From NCBI RefSeq assembly GCF_019279795.1, contig NC_056745.1, positions 1,489,086,540 through 1,489,150,539 of the forward strand: DNA of 64,000 nucleotides. Direction: 5' to 3'. Position 1 is the stretch's first letter. The number at the start of each line of letters is the position of its first letter. The DNA comes from Protopterus annectens. Taxonomy: Eukaryota > Chordata > Ceratodontiformes > Protopteridae. Below are positions 22,376 through 33,125 of the stretch, piece by piece. The position numbers were made by a program, and so were the translations under genes. The notes beneath the pieces are model-generated. The model worked only from the letters and a program-made list of their open reading frames with translations, was not told the origin of the DNA and did no database searches.

Positions 22376-22505
22376 AATATATACATATATTAGAGTGCAT
22401 GTACTTTGAAATTTTGCACTTTTGGCGTTTGGGTTCCTCAGTGCTTGAGGATTTGCAGTCTTATACTAGACCCTTAATAGTGCTGTAATCTTGATGCATG
22501 ACGTT

Positions 22506-23005
22506 NNNNNNNNNNNNNNNNNNNNNNNNNNNNNNNNNNNNNNNNNNNNNNNNNNNNNNNNNNNNNNNNNNNNNNNNNNNNNNNNNNNNNNNNNNNNNNN
22601 NNNNNNNNNNNNNNNNNNNNNNNNNNNNNNNNNNNNNNNNNNNNNNNNNNNNNNNNNNNNNNNNNNNNNNNNNNNNNNNNNNNNNNNNNNNNNNNNNNNN
22701 NNNNNNNNNNNNNNNNNNNNNNNNNNNNNNNNNNNNNNNNNNNNNNNNNNNNNNNNNNNNNNNNNNNNNNNNNNNNNNNNNNNNNNNNNNNNNNNNNNNN
22801 NNNNNNNNNNNNNNNNNNNNNNNNNNNNNNNNNNNNNNNNNNNNNNNNNNNNNNNNNNNNNNNNNNNNNNNNNNNNNNNNNNNNNNNNNNNNNNNNNNNN
22901 NNNNNNNNNNNNNNNNNNNNNNNNNNNNNNNNNNNNNNNNNNNNNNNNNNNNNNNNNNNNNNNNNNNNNNNNNNNNNNNNNNNNNNNNNNNNNNNNNNNN
23001 NNNNN
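22506..23005. other. assembly gap, 500 N
   Basis: Exactly 500 undetermined bases. The downstream edge is inside a CR1 ORF2, so the gap hides the 5' part of that copy. Confidence 0.99.
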
Positions 23006-25622
23006 AACCGGACCGAACCACAAAAGGAGGGGAGTTTCCATATTTATCAAGGATATCCACACCTCCAGGTTAGTGGCATTGCAAGTATCGGAGACCATCC
23101 ATGTGCAACTAACAGTGGGCAAGACTGCTTTTCAGTTTATAGCATCCTACAGACCACCCTCTCAAAGTCAGGAATCCCACTCGGCTTTCCTGAAAACATT
23201 GGAGAACATGAAGATCTCTCCGAACACCATTATATTGGGTGACTTCAACTACCCAAATATTGACTGGGAGCAGTACTCAAGCCCCAGCACCTTAGCCCAA
23301 AGATTCCTAGAAATTATAAACTCAAATGCTATGGAACAACTAGTCACCACTCCCACAAGAGGGGACAACATACTAGACCTGATCATTACCAACATGAGGA
23401 CTCTATGCTCCACACCAGAATTATATCCCTCATTGGTAAGATCAGACCATAAATTAATTTCACTGGATGTCCACATCCCGACCCCACCCCCAGCCCAGAA
23501 AACCACAGTGAAAAACTTCTCAAAAGCGAACTTCTCACTTCTCAAAACCGAAGTGGAATCCTTCAAGGCCCCAGGGCCAGTGGAAACTATGGCCCAAACT
23601 GCAGAATCCTATATAAATGCATTCTACGGACATCTCCAGGAATGCATGGATCATGCTATCCCAAACAAAACCAAGACCCAATCATCCAAAGGCAGGTGTC
23701 CAGTCTGGTGGACCCCTACCATAAATAAACTGTACAACAGAAGGAGGAAGCTACTACATGATAGAGCAAAATCCCTAATAGGGAAGGCATCTCTGATCAG
23801 TACTAGCAAAAAATGACGATCCCTCATAAAATCCTCCAAGGCCAGCTTTGAGAGAAAAATTGCACAGGACACCAAAGACAATCATAAGGCTTTTTTCAGT
23901 TATGTTAGAAACCTGGGATGCAACTCCCAGACTTGCTCTGAGTTGATTCTAAATGACAAAAAATACACTGAACCCACAGACATCGCCAATATCCTGGCAG
24001 ACAGGTTCAGTGCAAACTTCTCCACCCCCAAAAGAGCAAGTATCTATCCCAGCAGAGGGCTGCATCCCAAACATCTCAGATGCTCAGGTGAAGGCTGCCC
24101 TCTCCAAAGCAAGAAACACTGCTTCCATGGGACCAGATGGCATCCCAGGTTGCGTCCTACATGAACTCCAAGAGGAACTAATCCCTCAAATAAAACAGCT
24201 ATACAATCTCAGCCTCACTACAGGATATGTGCCCACAGAATGGCGTACAGAAACAGTGGTCCCACTCCACAAAGGTGGAGCCTCTACGGACCCTGGAAAC
24301 TATCGCCCCATAAGCCTGACTAGCTTAGTCTGCAAGGCTATGGAGAGGATCATCATGGAGCTCATAAACAAAGACATTGGGGACCTACAGACACTAGATC
24401 CTACCCAGTTCGGCTTTGTCAAGGGCAGATCCTGCCTTTTGAACCTGGTTAACTTCTTTGAAACAGTCACCAAAGCCATAGATGAAGGGAAGGTAGTCCA
24501 CACAGCCTATCTGGACCTTGCAAAGGCATTTGACACACTACCCCACTTGGGCATCATAGATAAGCTATCCAGCTTAAATATAAACCCCTATGTCACAAGA
24601 TGGGTCACAAACTGGCTCAAAGACAGAACCCACAGAGTGAGAGTTGCTGGAGCCATGTCAGACTCAAAACCGGTCACAAGTGGCATCCCACAGGGTTCTG
24701 TCTTGGGACCACTCTTGTTCGGTATATACTTTTCCGAGGTACAGGCAAACGTGGGAGGACTATGGCTCACCAAGTTCGCAGACGACTGCAAACTGGGCGC
24801 CATAATCAACTCTCCAGCTGACACAAACATCCTTCAAAAAGGTCTCACAGAGACAGATAACTGGTGCCAGCGTCATGGTTTAAAGCTAAATGCCAAAAAA
24901 TGTATAGTCATAGCCTTTGGCAAAAACAATGTGCCCACAAATGACCACATAGGCGGAAACCCATTAAGTACAGAGAAAGTTATTAGGGATCTGGGGACCC
25001 AAGTTGATAGCAATGTCTCCTTTGAAAACCACATTGCCAAAGTGGTTAGAAAGACCTTCTACATAGCCCACCTCATCACGAAGGGTTTCACATCTAGATC
25101 AAGAGAGGTAATCGTGCCCCTTTATTCATCCCTCATCAGGCCCATCATAGAATACAATGCCCCTTTTGGGATGTACCTTACCCGACACCTGCAGCAATTA
25201 GAAAGACCCCAAAAGTATCTCACCAAGAGGATTAAGGGTCTCAAACAGATGCCATATGCTGCTCGGTTAAAAAAACTCCAACTCTACTCAGTTGCATACC
25301 GCCTACTTCGAGGCGATCTATGCCTGATATACAAAGCTATGTCAAATCCAGAATTAATGGACATGCTCCACCTCAGTAAATCTAAATCCCTTAGAGCCAC
25401 ATGAGGGACTTGAACCTCAGCACAGAAATAAATAGAACTTGCTGGAGGGACAGGTTCATAACCCAGAGGCTCCCTTCGCTCTGGAATAGAATTCCAGTTC
25501 ATGTGAGGCAGAGCACCTCACTGAATCTCTTCAAGAAGAATCTCGATAGGTGGATGGGGGATCGTAGGTTTGTCCCAGGGATTACTACTGTGTCACTATT
25601 AGACAGAGGCACAGTAAACTAA
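23006..25622 (+). pseudogene. CR1 ORF2, nearly open across the RT
   Basis: Endonuclease blocks GGVSIFIKD-like, GDFNYPNIDWEQY and VRSDHKLISLDVHI come first. An in-frame TGA at 23814-23816 falls where the older copy has a Leu codon (SKKLRSLIKSS). There is a frame change near 24030. The RT frame is then open from 23953 to 25404 (483 codons) with GNYRPISLTSLVCKAMERII, LDLAKAFDTLPHLGIIDKL, GIPQGSVLGPLLFGIY and FADDCKLGA. One more shift near 25400 leads into the C-terminus ending TTVSLLDRGTVN at 25622. With about three lesions in 870 codons this is the best-kept CR1 reading frame here. Confidence 0.93.
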
Positions 25623-25746
25623 ACCTTAAAAAGGGCACAGTATACTCAAATCAAGGGGTGGCGTAAGCCATACAGAATCGGACTAGGCTTATAATTGCCC
25701 CAGGGCAGATAGCCTAGTATGAACCTATGAACCTATGAACCTATGA
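23006..25746 (+). mobile_element. CR1 LINE, young-looking, 5' part in the gap
   Basis: The copy runs from the middle of the endonuclease through the RT to the 3' UTR and the CTATGAAC tail (25722-25746). It closely matches the 4.1-9.07 kb copy but has far fewer breaks. A minus-strand CR1 fragment starts directly after the tail. Confidence 0.93.
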
Positions 25747-26062
25747 ACATCCCAAATAGGGCATTGTATTCTATGATGGGTCTAATGAGTGATGAGTAGA
25801 GAGGCACAATAATCTCTTTTGTTCTAGATGTGAACCCTTTTGTGATTAGGTGGGCCACATAGAAGGATTTTCTAACCACCTTGGCAATATGATTATCAAA
25901 GGAGAGGTTACTATCTACTTGGGTCCCCAGATCCCTTATTACATTTTCTGTATTTAGGGGACTAACACCTATGTGGTAGTTCGTGGGTATTTTGTTTTTT
26001 CCAAAGGGGATGACTATGCACTTTTTGGCATTTAGCTTGAGGCCATGATTTTGACATGAGGT
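25747..26062 (-). mobile_element. CR1 internal fragment, minus strand
   Basis: On the minus strand it reads HGLKLNAKKCIVIPFGKNKI, then VIRDLGTQVDSNLSFDNHI and VPLYSSLIRPIIEYNALFGM, with no stop over about 105 codons. Both ends are truncated: one abuts the tail of the plus-strand CR1, the other the short-period array. It has no 3' tail of its own, so it was probably cut by the plus-strand CR1 insertion or by rearrangement. Confidence 0.9.
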
Positions 26063-26690
26063 ATCACAGTACAGTGCACCACTAAGACACAATACAGTCT
26101 ACCACTACATTACAACTCAGTACACCACTAAGTCAAAATATGGTACACCACTATAACACAACATGGTGCCCCACTATGCCACAATACAGTGCACCACTAA
26201 GACACAATACAGTGTCCATTATGTCACAACGAAGTGCACCAGTAAATCATAATACTATGCACCACTATGTCACAATATGGTGCCCCATTAAGCCACAATA
26301 TGATGCCCCACTAAGCCACAATAATGTTCATCACTAAGTTACAATAAGGTGCACCATTGTATTACAGTATGGTGCCCACTAAGCTACAATACGGTGTCCC
26401 AATCACCCATAATACCGTGTCCCACTAAGAAACAATATGGTGCACCAGTAAGTCACAGTATGGTGCCACATTAAGTCACAATATTGTACCACACTAAGCC
26501 ACAGTACAGTACAGCACTGAGCCATAATATGGTACATCGCTATGTCACAATACAGTGCACCACTATACCACAATATGGTACCCCACTAAGCCACAATATG
26601 GTACCCCATTAAACATGGTAAGATGCACTGTTATGTCACAAAATGGTGTAGCAGTAAGTGACAATATACATTACTAATGGTAGTGATAAG
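26063..26690. repeat. degenerate 24-bp tandem array
   Basis: Units of the form CACAATACAGTGCACCACTA plus AGTC repeat with 24-26-bp spacing for about 25 copies. The variable points are CAGTGCACC/TGGTGCCCC and AAGCC/TGTC. The open frame at 26140-26337 is a product of the repeat. Confidence 0.9.
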
Positions 26691-28210
26691 ATAAACCACC
26701 AGATTGTTGTGTGTTATAGGCATGCTGGACAAGCCTTGTGTAGTGTTGTACTAGGAGCAGTAAAACTCGATGTCATGAAATCCAAAGAAGATAATGTTGG
26801 TAATCAGAGAAGAAATGAATGATTGCATTCTTAAAGGTATTATATACTTCATTGAAGTGGATTATTTTACTCTTGTAGGTGGCATTTTTGAAATATGAAT
26901 GAGCTTAAGTGCTGTAAGCAGGAATTTCTGAAGGCTGACTGAAACATCAGTCATTTCAATAAAGCACCCAGTGATACCTGATTGCAGTTCTACATATCCC
27001 ATTCTGCAGAGATTGTGTTATTGCTAGTTAGCAGTGGTTGACCTTCATTTTTAGTTTTTGTCTTTAACAGCTGCAGCAAAACTCTACCTGAAGCCATTTG
27101 TTTACATTTGTTGGGCTATGCGTGTCTAATCACTGGGTTTGACAAGGCCAAGAATAAACAACTGGAAATGAACTCATAAAAGTATTACATATTTCATAGA
27201 AGTGGGTTGTTTTTTTACTCCTATGGGTTTCATACTTCACTGAAGTGGGTTAATTTACTACTATGGGTAACACTCCATTCCCCTAATTCCCCAGCCAATC
27301 TCCCCTGAGCCACACATTTAATTCCACTGCTGCTCTCTGACTTTTCAATAACATCCTAAACTTGCTTAAAGACACAGCTACATATCAAGACAATTTCCAC
27401 ACATTCTACCTGCCCCATACCTCCCATACCCCCATAATCTCATAGCCATCATACCCCCATACCCCCATACCCAATCACAACAGTATTAATATTTTCTTCC
27501 CTAGTGACTCATTCTCTCACTCAGTGTTTACTCTGTCAATACAGCATCCACTACAGTACTTCTAACATTCTATTTCCCTTTTGGGGAGTCTATGACTGCT
27601 AAGTAAATATCCACCCTTCCTGCCCTTTGCAGGACTTATCTAAACAATCCTGTCTTGGTTTGTAATTGCCTTGAAGTAGCCTGTTAAGATGCATTTTTAT
27701 TTCAATTTATATTTCATTTTTCACCACTATTTTTCACTATTTGTAGGAAAGAAGGGACAGCCTGTAGACAAGAACATTTAATTTGATTTATATTTTGTTG
27801 TTTTACATTTAATTTTCACTATTTGTTGTTAGAAAGGAACAAGTTTTATACAGGCAAACATTAGCCAGCCCAAGGGGCCTAGTCAGCTATAAAGTCACAC
27901 AGACTGTAGACAGGACAATCCAGAACATATCTAAGCCGTCCTGCCTTGGTTTGTGATTTATTGATTTTTACTGTTAAACAGAGGTGTGACTATAAGTGAT
28001 AGTGAGTAAAGGAATTCCAGCTTTTGTGTGACTTTCACAACTTGCGTGGTCAGAGCAACAACTTTACTGTACTTAATTTAATATTTAGTTGTATATTGTT
28101 TGTGTGATTTTTTTTCTCATGGAAGTTGATTTAAATTCTCTTTGAATTCTGTGGTAACTGACATTGATCAGTCTTTTCTATTAGGGTTTTTTATCCATTT
28201 ACAGCTGAAC
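26691..28210. other. mostly unannotated, with a Penelope-like 3' motif
   Basis: No gene is recognised. At 26928-26945 CTGAAGG and GAAAC flank a short spacer and are followed by TTTCAATAAAGCAC, like the ends of Penelope elements. C-rich runs (CATACCC units) lie at 27418-27475. A motif like TCCTGYCTTGGTTTGTRATT occurs at about 27644 and 27940, so the stretch 27.6-28.2 kb may hold a short duplicated unit or the leader of the following LINE. Confidence 0.4.
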
Positions 28211-30028
28211 ATGGATTCCTTAAATGAGTACGCCATTAATGATTTGCTAAAGCACAAATATCTTGTATAGTGTCATAAATGCTATGCATATTTAAAGGTT
28301 GCACCTATTAACACTGGTGATCTGTGTTCCTCATGTGAAAAGTTGAATGATTTGCTTACCATTATTAGAAGTAAATCTAGACTTACTGATAATTATTGCA
28401 CTTGTGCAATTGGCACGGCTTGGAGAACTGTTGTTTCATATATTAATGACTGGATTGATGATGTTAGAACAAATAGAACACATTTAGGAGAGGAAGTGTC
28501 TGTTGTCTGTAAAGCTCACTCAACTCCTATTGAACAAGTGATACCACTGACAACTTAAGAATTCTGGATACAAGTATTCAGCAATCTGAGGATTCAAGGT
28601 GTACAGAAGAAAATTAAAAAAAAAAGAAAGAAAGGAAGACGTTCACAACAAATAACAAGGAAGAAAAATGATAAATGCCTGTAAAGCAAAGAGAATATGC
28701 ACAAAAAGGACACTGCTTTGTTATGTAACATGCAGATTACAGGGAATAATACTTTTTTCTATAAGAAAACCTTCAGTCTATATAAAAGTCATAATATCTC
28801 CAAAACAGAAGGTAGAAAAAGAGGCAAGGGGCAGGTGAAAAGGAAGAGCTCAAAGCTGAAAGTGGAAGGATTGAAGAACATCACTGTAGGAAAAAAAGAG
28901 AAAGACAGATGTTGACAACATGGCTCAGGCTGTGGATGTACAAAGCCAGCTGGATGAGAATTTAATACACAATGAAAACATTGTGATTTATAAGACTAAT
29001 GGTGATGAAGACCATTCCTTCGTAACAACTGAAAGAGCATATATTACTGAATTAGAAGTTAAAGATTCTTCAGATCAGGTCAGAAAAGATATTCTTGCAA
29101 TTGGTGATTAAATTATTAGGGGAACTGATAGTTACCTTTGCAGAAAATATAATGAACATTGAATAGTGCTATCCTTGCCAAGACCACAAAGAGAGGATGC
29201 GAGTAAGGCCTTAGAATGCCTTAATGTAAGTGTGAAGATAGGTGAAGGCTGCCAGCCTAGCCAGATAGAATTTTGTAGATAATTCTGTCATTTGTAAATA
29301 TTAATATAAGCCACAGGCTTGTTCTCTTAAACAGAAAAAAATGCAGTTACGTGTGGAACTGAAAAAATTAACAACAGTGCATTATGCAGTAGGAAAACCG
29401 ATAAGTCAAGCATTGTGTAATTGTGTGATGTTAAAACTTGGATCCCAGATGTCTAAGGAATTCTTCCTATTGTTTTGAGGTCAGAGTTAATGGCTAGAAT
29501 TTACATGTATAATTTCTTTTATTGCTCTGGCTTTCTGACCAGCTGCAAGATCAAAAGGGCTATTAACCTCTGAGTTTCTGAGGCTGGGAAAACAGAAACT
29601 TGTTAAGAATGATGTAATGTGAAGATTTTTGACACAAGAGAGACTACAAAGAAAGTTTGAGGAGGAGATACAATATGGAGTGTAGGAAAGGAACTATGTT
29701 CAGGCAGCGGTGTACTTTGTAGAACGTCATTGAAAATATTAAACATAACAAATGCAATGATGAGAAGGTTACTATTGTAGATCCCAGATGGCAGAAGCAG
29801 GTATATAGAATTACCCCATTGTATGCCTACGTTACAAGCAAAAAAGGGAAAATTAGTTTCATAAAGTTTGGATTATGTAGTAATTAATATGAATAGAATA
29901 TTAACAGGAGATTTTAACTGTGATTTGAGGTGAAAAAGATGAAGAGAGGAAAAATGTTAAGAACATTTTAGAAGTTAAAAAATGTGTGAATTTAAAGATT
30001 TGGAATAATAATTTGTGTACATATAATC

Positions 30029-30086
<58 letters not shown>
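30029..30086. repeat. (TA)n microsatellite
   Basis: TA run of about 55 bases inside the endonuclease part of the LINE. Confidence 0.95.
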
Positions 30087-30088
<2 letters not shown>

Positions 30089-30417
30089 ACAGAAATAGAT
30101 TATTTTATTACATCACAAGTTTTAAATATAGTTGAAGGAGAGACACTTTTAACAAGCTTTTCATATCACTCAGCCATATGGATAGAAATACAAAAAATAA
30201 GAAGTATATCAGATTGGGAAAGGAATGAGAGATTATGGAATGAAAATGGAAAAAAATAAGTATGTGTTTATGGAAAGATCACATTTCCACTACAGATATA
30301 AAAAATTGGTTTGAGTGGTGCCTACCTTTGAAAAAAAATAAAAATGTCTTTTTTATAATGGCAGTCAGATGTAAGATAAGCTGAAAAAATAAATTATAAA
30401 GCATTATGGGGTCTATA

Positions 30418-30851
30418 TCATATGTTTGCAGTTTTATAACTTCAAACATTAAAATATTGAATTTAAATGTTTGAAGTTATAAAACTTCAAAAATATGTAA
30501 CAAAAAAAACAAACAAACTCAAAACTAACAAGCTGTAGGCAGGGGGCAAGCCCCCCTGAACCCCCACACCCCGCTCTTTAAATATACTAACTCCGAGACC
30601 ACACTACAGTGCAGTAAGGGAAATCTTTCCTTTACCACACTATAGTGTGGTCTCAGAGTTGGTATATTTAAAGAGCGGCAGCTGTGGGGGGTGCAGGGGG
30701 GTTGCTCCCTTGCCTACACTAGTCAGTTAAGTTCTGTTTGTTTGTTTGTTTTTTTTGTTTTATTATATGTTCGATGTTTGAAACTTTGAACATTTAAATT
30801 CTATTATTTAATGTTCAAAGTTTTCAAACTTCGAACATATAATATAGACCT
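30418..30851. mobile_element. fold-back MITE C, 434 bp, 8-bp target duplication
   Basis: Ends GGGGTCTATATCATATG and, on the minus strand, AGGTCTATATTATATG are flanked by AGCATTAT at 30410-30417 and 30852-30859. The arms pair for over 100 bases (TTTGAAGTTATAAAACTTC on the left). The interior has ACTCCGAGACCACACTACAG, its inverted copy, CAGAGTTGGTATATTTAA and a C/G-rich stretch. It is the same length as MITE B-inner. It splits the LINE between endonuclease and RT. Confidence 0.92.
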
Positions 30852-31765
30852 AGCATTATATATGGATGCTTTAAAGGATTTGGAAAGGAATGATAGAGAA
30901 TATTATCTTAGAGAACAGAGAATTTATGGCAAGAATCAAGAGAAAATTAAATAATTATTACTTAAGCAAATTATTTACAAGGTAGAAAAGAAGAGGTATC
31001 AGCTGAAAATACTGTTTAAATGTTATAAACGAAGGTTTATGTATAAGGATTTATGCAGTGGTATATTTAAATATGTAAGGAGAAAGGAAGATAAGGCAAA
31101 AACTGAAAACTGGACACCTATATTTTATGAAAATAATTTGGAAGAGAATGGAAAGTAAAATAAAAAGTGTTATGGAAGAGAGCATATATAGTTTAAAGGG
31201 AAAAGGATGTCAGGAGTTATTATTCAAAGTAAGGGAGATTGTGGTGATATTATAAACAGAACTGATGAGACCAAGATCATGAAAGGAGATTTAAGTAAAG
31301 CTTTTGATACAACATGATGTTTTGTGGACTATTACGGAAGAGTATAACATTAGTAATTGTTCTGCATATAATAACAATAAAGTGAGAATTTTAGCGAATG
31401 GATAGCTAAGCAAAGAAATAGATATAAAGAATGGCATACATCCAGGATGTCCTATGACTAGTATTTTATATGCATCAGTTATGAATGTATTAGTCAGAGA
31501 TTTAAATTTGCACATGAGAGGTGCTACTTATAATACTAATTAAGGGATAAAAATCCAATCATGTTTACTTATACAGATGATATTATCTTGATTAGGAAAA
31601 ACAAAGTCTGGATGAAAAAAGTTATATGTTATATACATCAATGTTTAAATATAATAGGCATGACTTTAAATAAAGAAAAAGTAAAGGACTGGGTGATATA
31701 GTAAAGATAGGAGGAGTATCTTTCTCGATGAAAGAAATCTCTGTGTTAGGAATAAGATGTGGAGG

Positions 31766-31780
31766 TAAAAATGTAAGTGA
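31766..31780 (+). repeat. 15-bp direct repeat, left (target duplication)
   Basis: TAAAAATGTAAGTGA is repeated exactly at 39472-39486. LINE reading stops here (GGKNVSE) and resumes at the other copy (NVSEEQWNRILDEI), as a target-site duplication predicts. Confidence 0.88.
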
Positions 31781-32246
31781 ATTACTCTTGAATTACTCTT
31801 GAGTACACTCTTGCACACTCATACTAAATGTTTTCTTACTTAGATGCCACACTTTAACAGATCCCAATGGCCTTAGTGCTTTATTTTTAACATTTATCAC
31901 TGTATTTTCAGCTTAGCAATTATTTTATGTTTTTTCATTCTACTTAGGTTTTCAGTTGTATATCTATACACATGTTCATTCATATTATGATTTTTTGACA
32001 CACAAACCTGATGAAGTGTTTATTTGATATGAAAGTGATCTTTGTTAAAAGTTATATATTAATATTTATTCTGGTAGATGTCTATTGGAAGATGTTTTTG
32101 TTAGTCAGTCATTTTTTATTTATTTAGTTTCTTAATTAATACAGTTTTGATTAGTTGGTTAGCTTATACAAAGTGTTATTAAACTGGTCTTAGATTGTAA
32201 TTTGCCTCTAGTTTTCTAGTTTCAGTTTTCTCTGATTACACTATGG
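31781..32246 (+). mobile_element. possible Penelope-like terminal sequence
   Basis: Just inside the left target duplication. CTGATGA at 32008-32014, a spacer able to form a weak 4-bp hairpin, and GAAA at 32031-32034 give a hammerhead-like core. No coding part is seen. It is one end of the 7.7-kb insertion, but I cannot prove its family. Confidence 0.35.
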
Positions 32247-32490
32247 TGTTAAGGGGGAAGGGGGACTTGGCTAAAGGAACGATATTAATGTTTTTATTGT
32301 TTTTAAGAGAGCCACCCTCTGTAACTACTCCCGCACTCTAAACGACCGGATTATATATAAATAAGGAATGTGTCTGATGCCTTTCATTATACTCAGCTAG
32401 GATCACTTGTTTGTGTGTTTCAATAAACAATATTCCGTTTTAACTCAGCTGTAAACTACCTACTTTATTCTATTTGATTATTTTGCAGCA
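32247..32490 (+). repeat. possible solo LTR
   Basis: The stretch begins TGTTAAGGGGGAAGG and ends TTTTGCAGCA, with a TATA-like ATATATAAATAAGG about 100 bases in and an AATAAA signal about 80 bases later. That order fits a solitary LTR. I find no clear target duplication, and there is no internal region. Confidence 0.3.
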
Positions 32491-33125
32491 CATATTTTAG
32501 AGTTATATTTAATACTTCAATTTTTATTAAGTGAACTAAGTGCATAACAAAATTTAGGAAGTGAACATCACACCCTCCACACTGCAAAGTTACTTCTTGG
32601 TTTGTTTTGGACTCAGTACAGGATGCATACTGCTTTTTTTCTTTTTTTTTTTTTTTTCAAAAAAGATTTTTATTAAAATTTGAATAAAGAAATAAATTAC
32701 ATAAAGTGTTCCATTTTTTTTAACAATATTCAAAAAGAGAAAAAAAGAAAAAAAATAAAATCATTCTATATCTAACAAACAACATGACTATTTACAAATG
32801 ATGTTCACATAAATATCAAACTAAATTATTGGTTAGTTCATATACAATCAATAATTTTCTAGCAAGTCTAATAGATTTTTCCACATATTAATTCTAGACA
32901 TGTTTCTATTAGTTCTTGACTTAATGGTCAAAAGTTCCAGACTGCAAACTTCAGTAAGAAGGTTTTTTAAATTCTTGAAACATAGGGGAAGTTTATGATT
33001 TCCAGTTAATTGTTATTATTTTTCTTGCTACTGCTAAAATAGTCCATATTAATGTATATTTAGGTCTTTTAACACTTTGATGTATTGGAGTGTTAAACAT
33101 AATTAAAGATTTAGAAATCAAGAAA

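Larger units (their letters stand above)
28211..31780 (+). mobile_element. LINE with L1/Tx1-like RT, first part (ORF1, endonuclease, palm)
   Basis: ORF1 starts near 28211 (MDSLNEYAINDLLKHKY) and carries CHKC and CSSC pairs suggesting a zinc ribbon. At 29092-29130 it reads ILAIGD, stop, IIRGTDSYLC, an SGNH-esterase first block in which the catalytic Ser codon is a TAA stop. The endonuclease shows LTGDFNCDL near 29895 and TEIDYFITSQVLNIVEGE from 30090. The RT has DLSKAFDT near 31290, IKNGIHPGCPMTSILYA near 31430 and the catalytic YTDDIILI at 31570-31593. EISVLGIRCGGKNVSE is the last readable block. Many stops. The reading continues at 39472 after a 7.7-kb insertion. Confidence 0.75.

Noticed and set aside
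22169-22393. Cys-Val and His-Thr repeat frames
   Set aside because: Products of the CA microsatellite.
26063-26690. Coding repeat protein (His/Asn/Thr-rich frame)
   Set aside because: The frame follows a 24-26-bp repeat, breaks often, and has no start context or family match.
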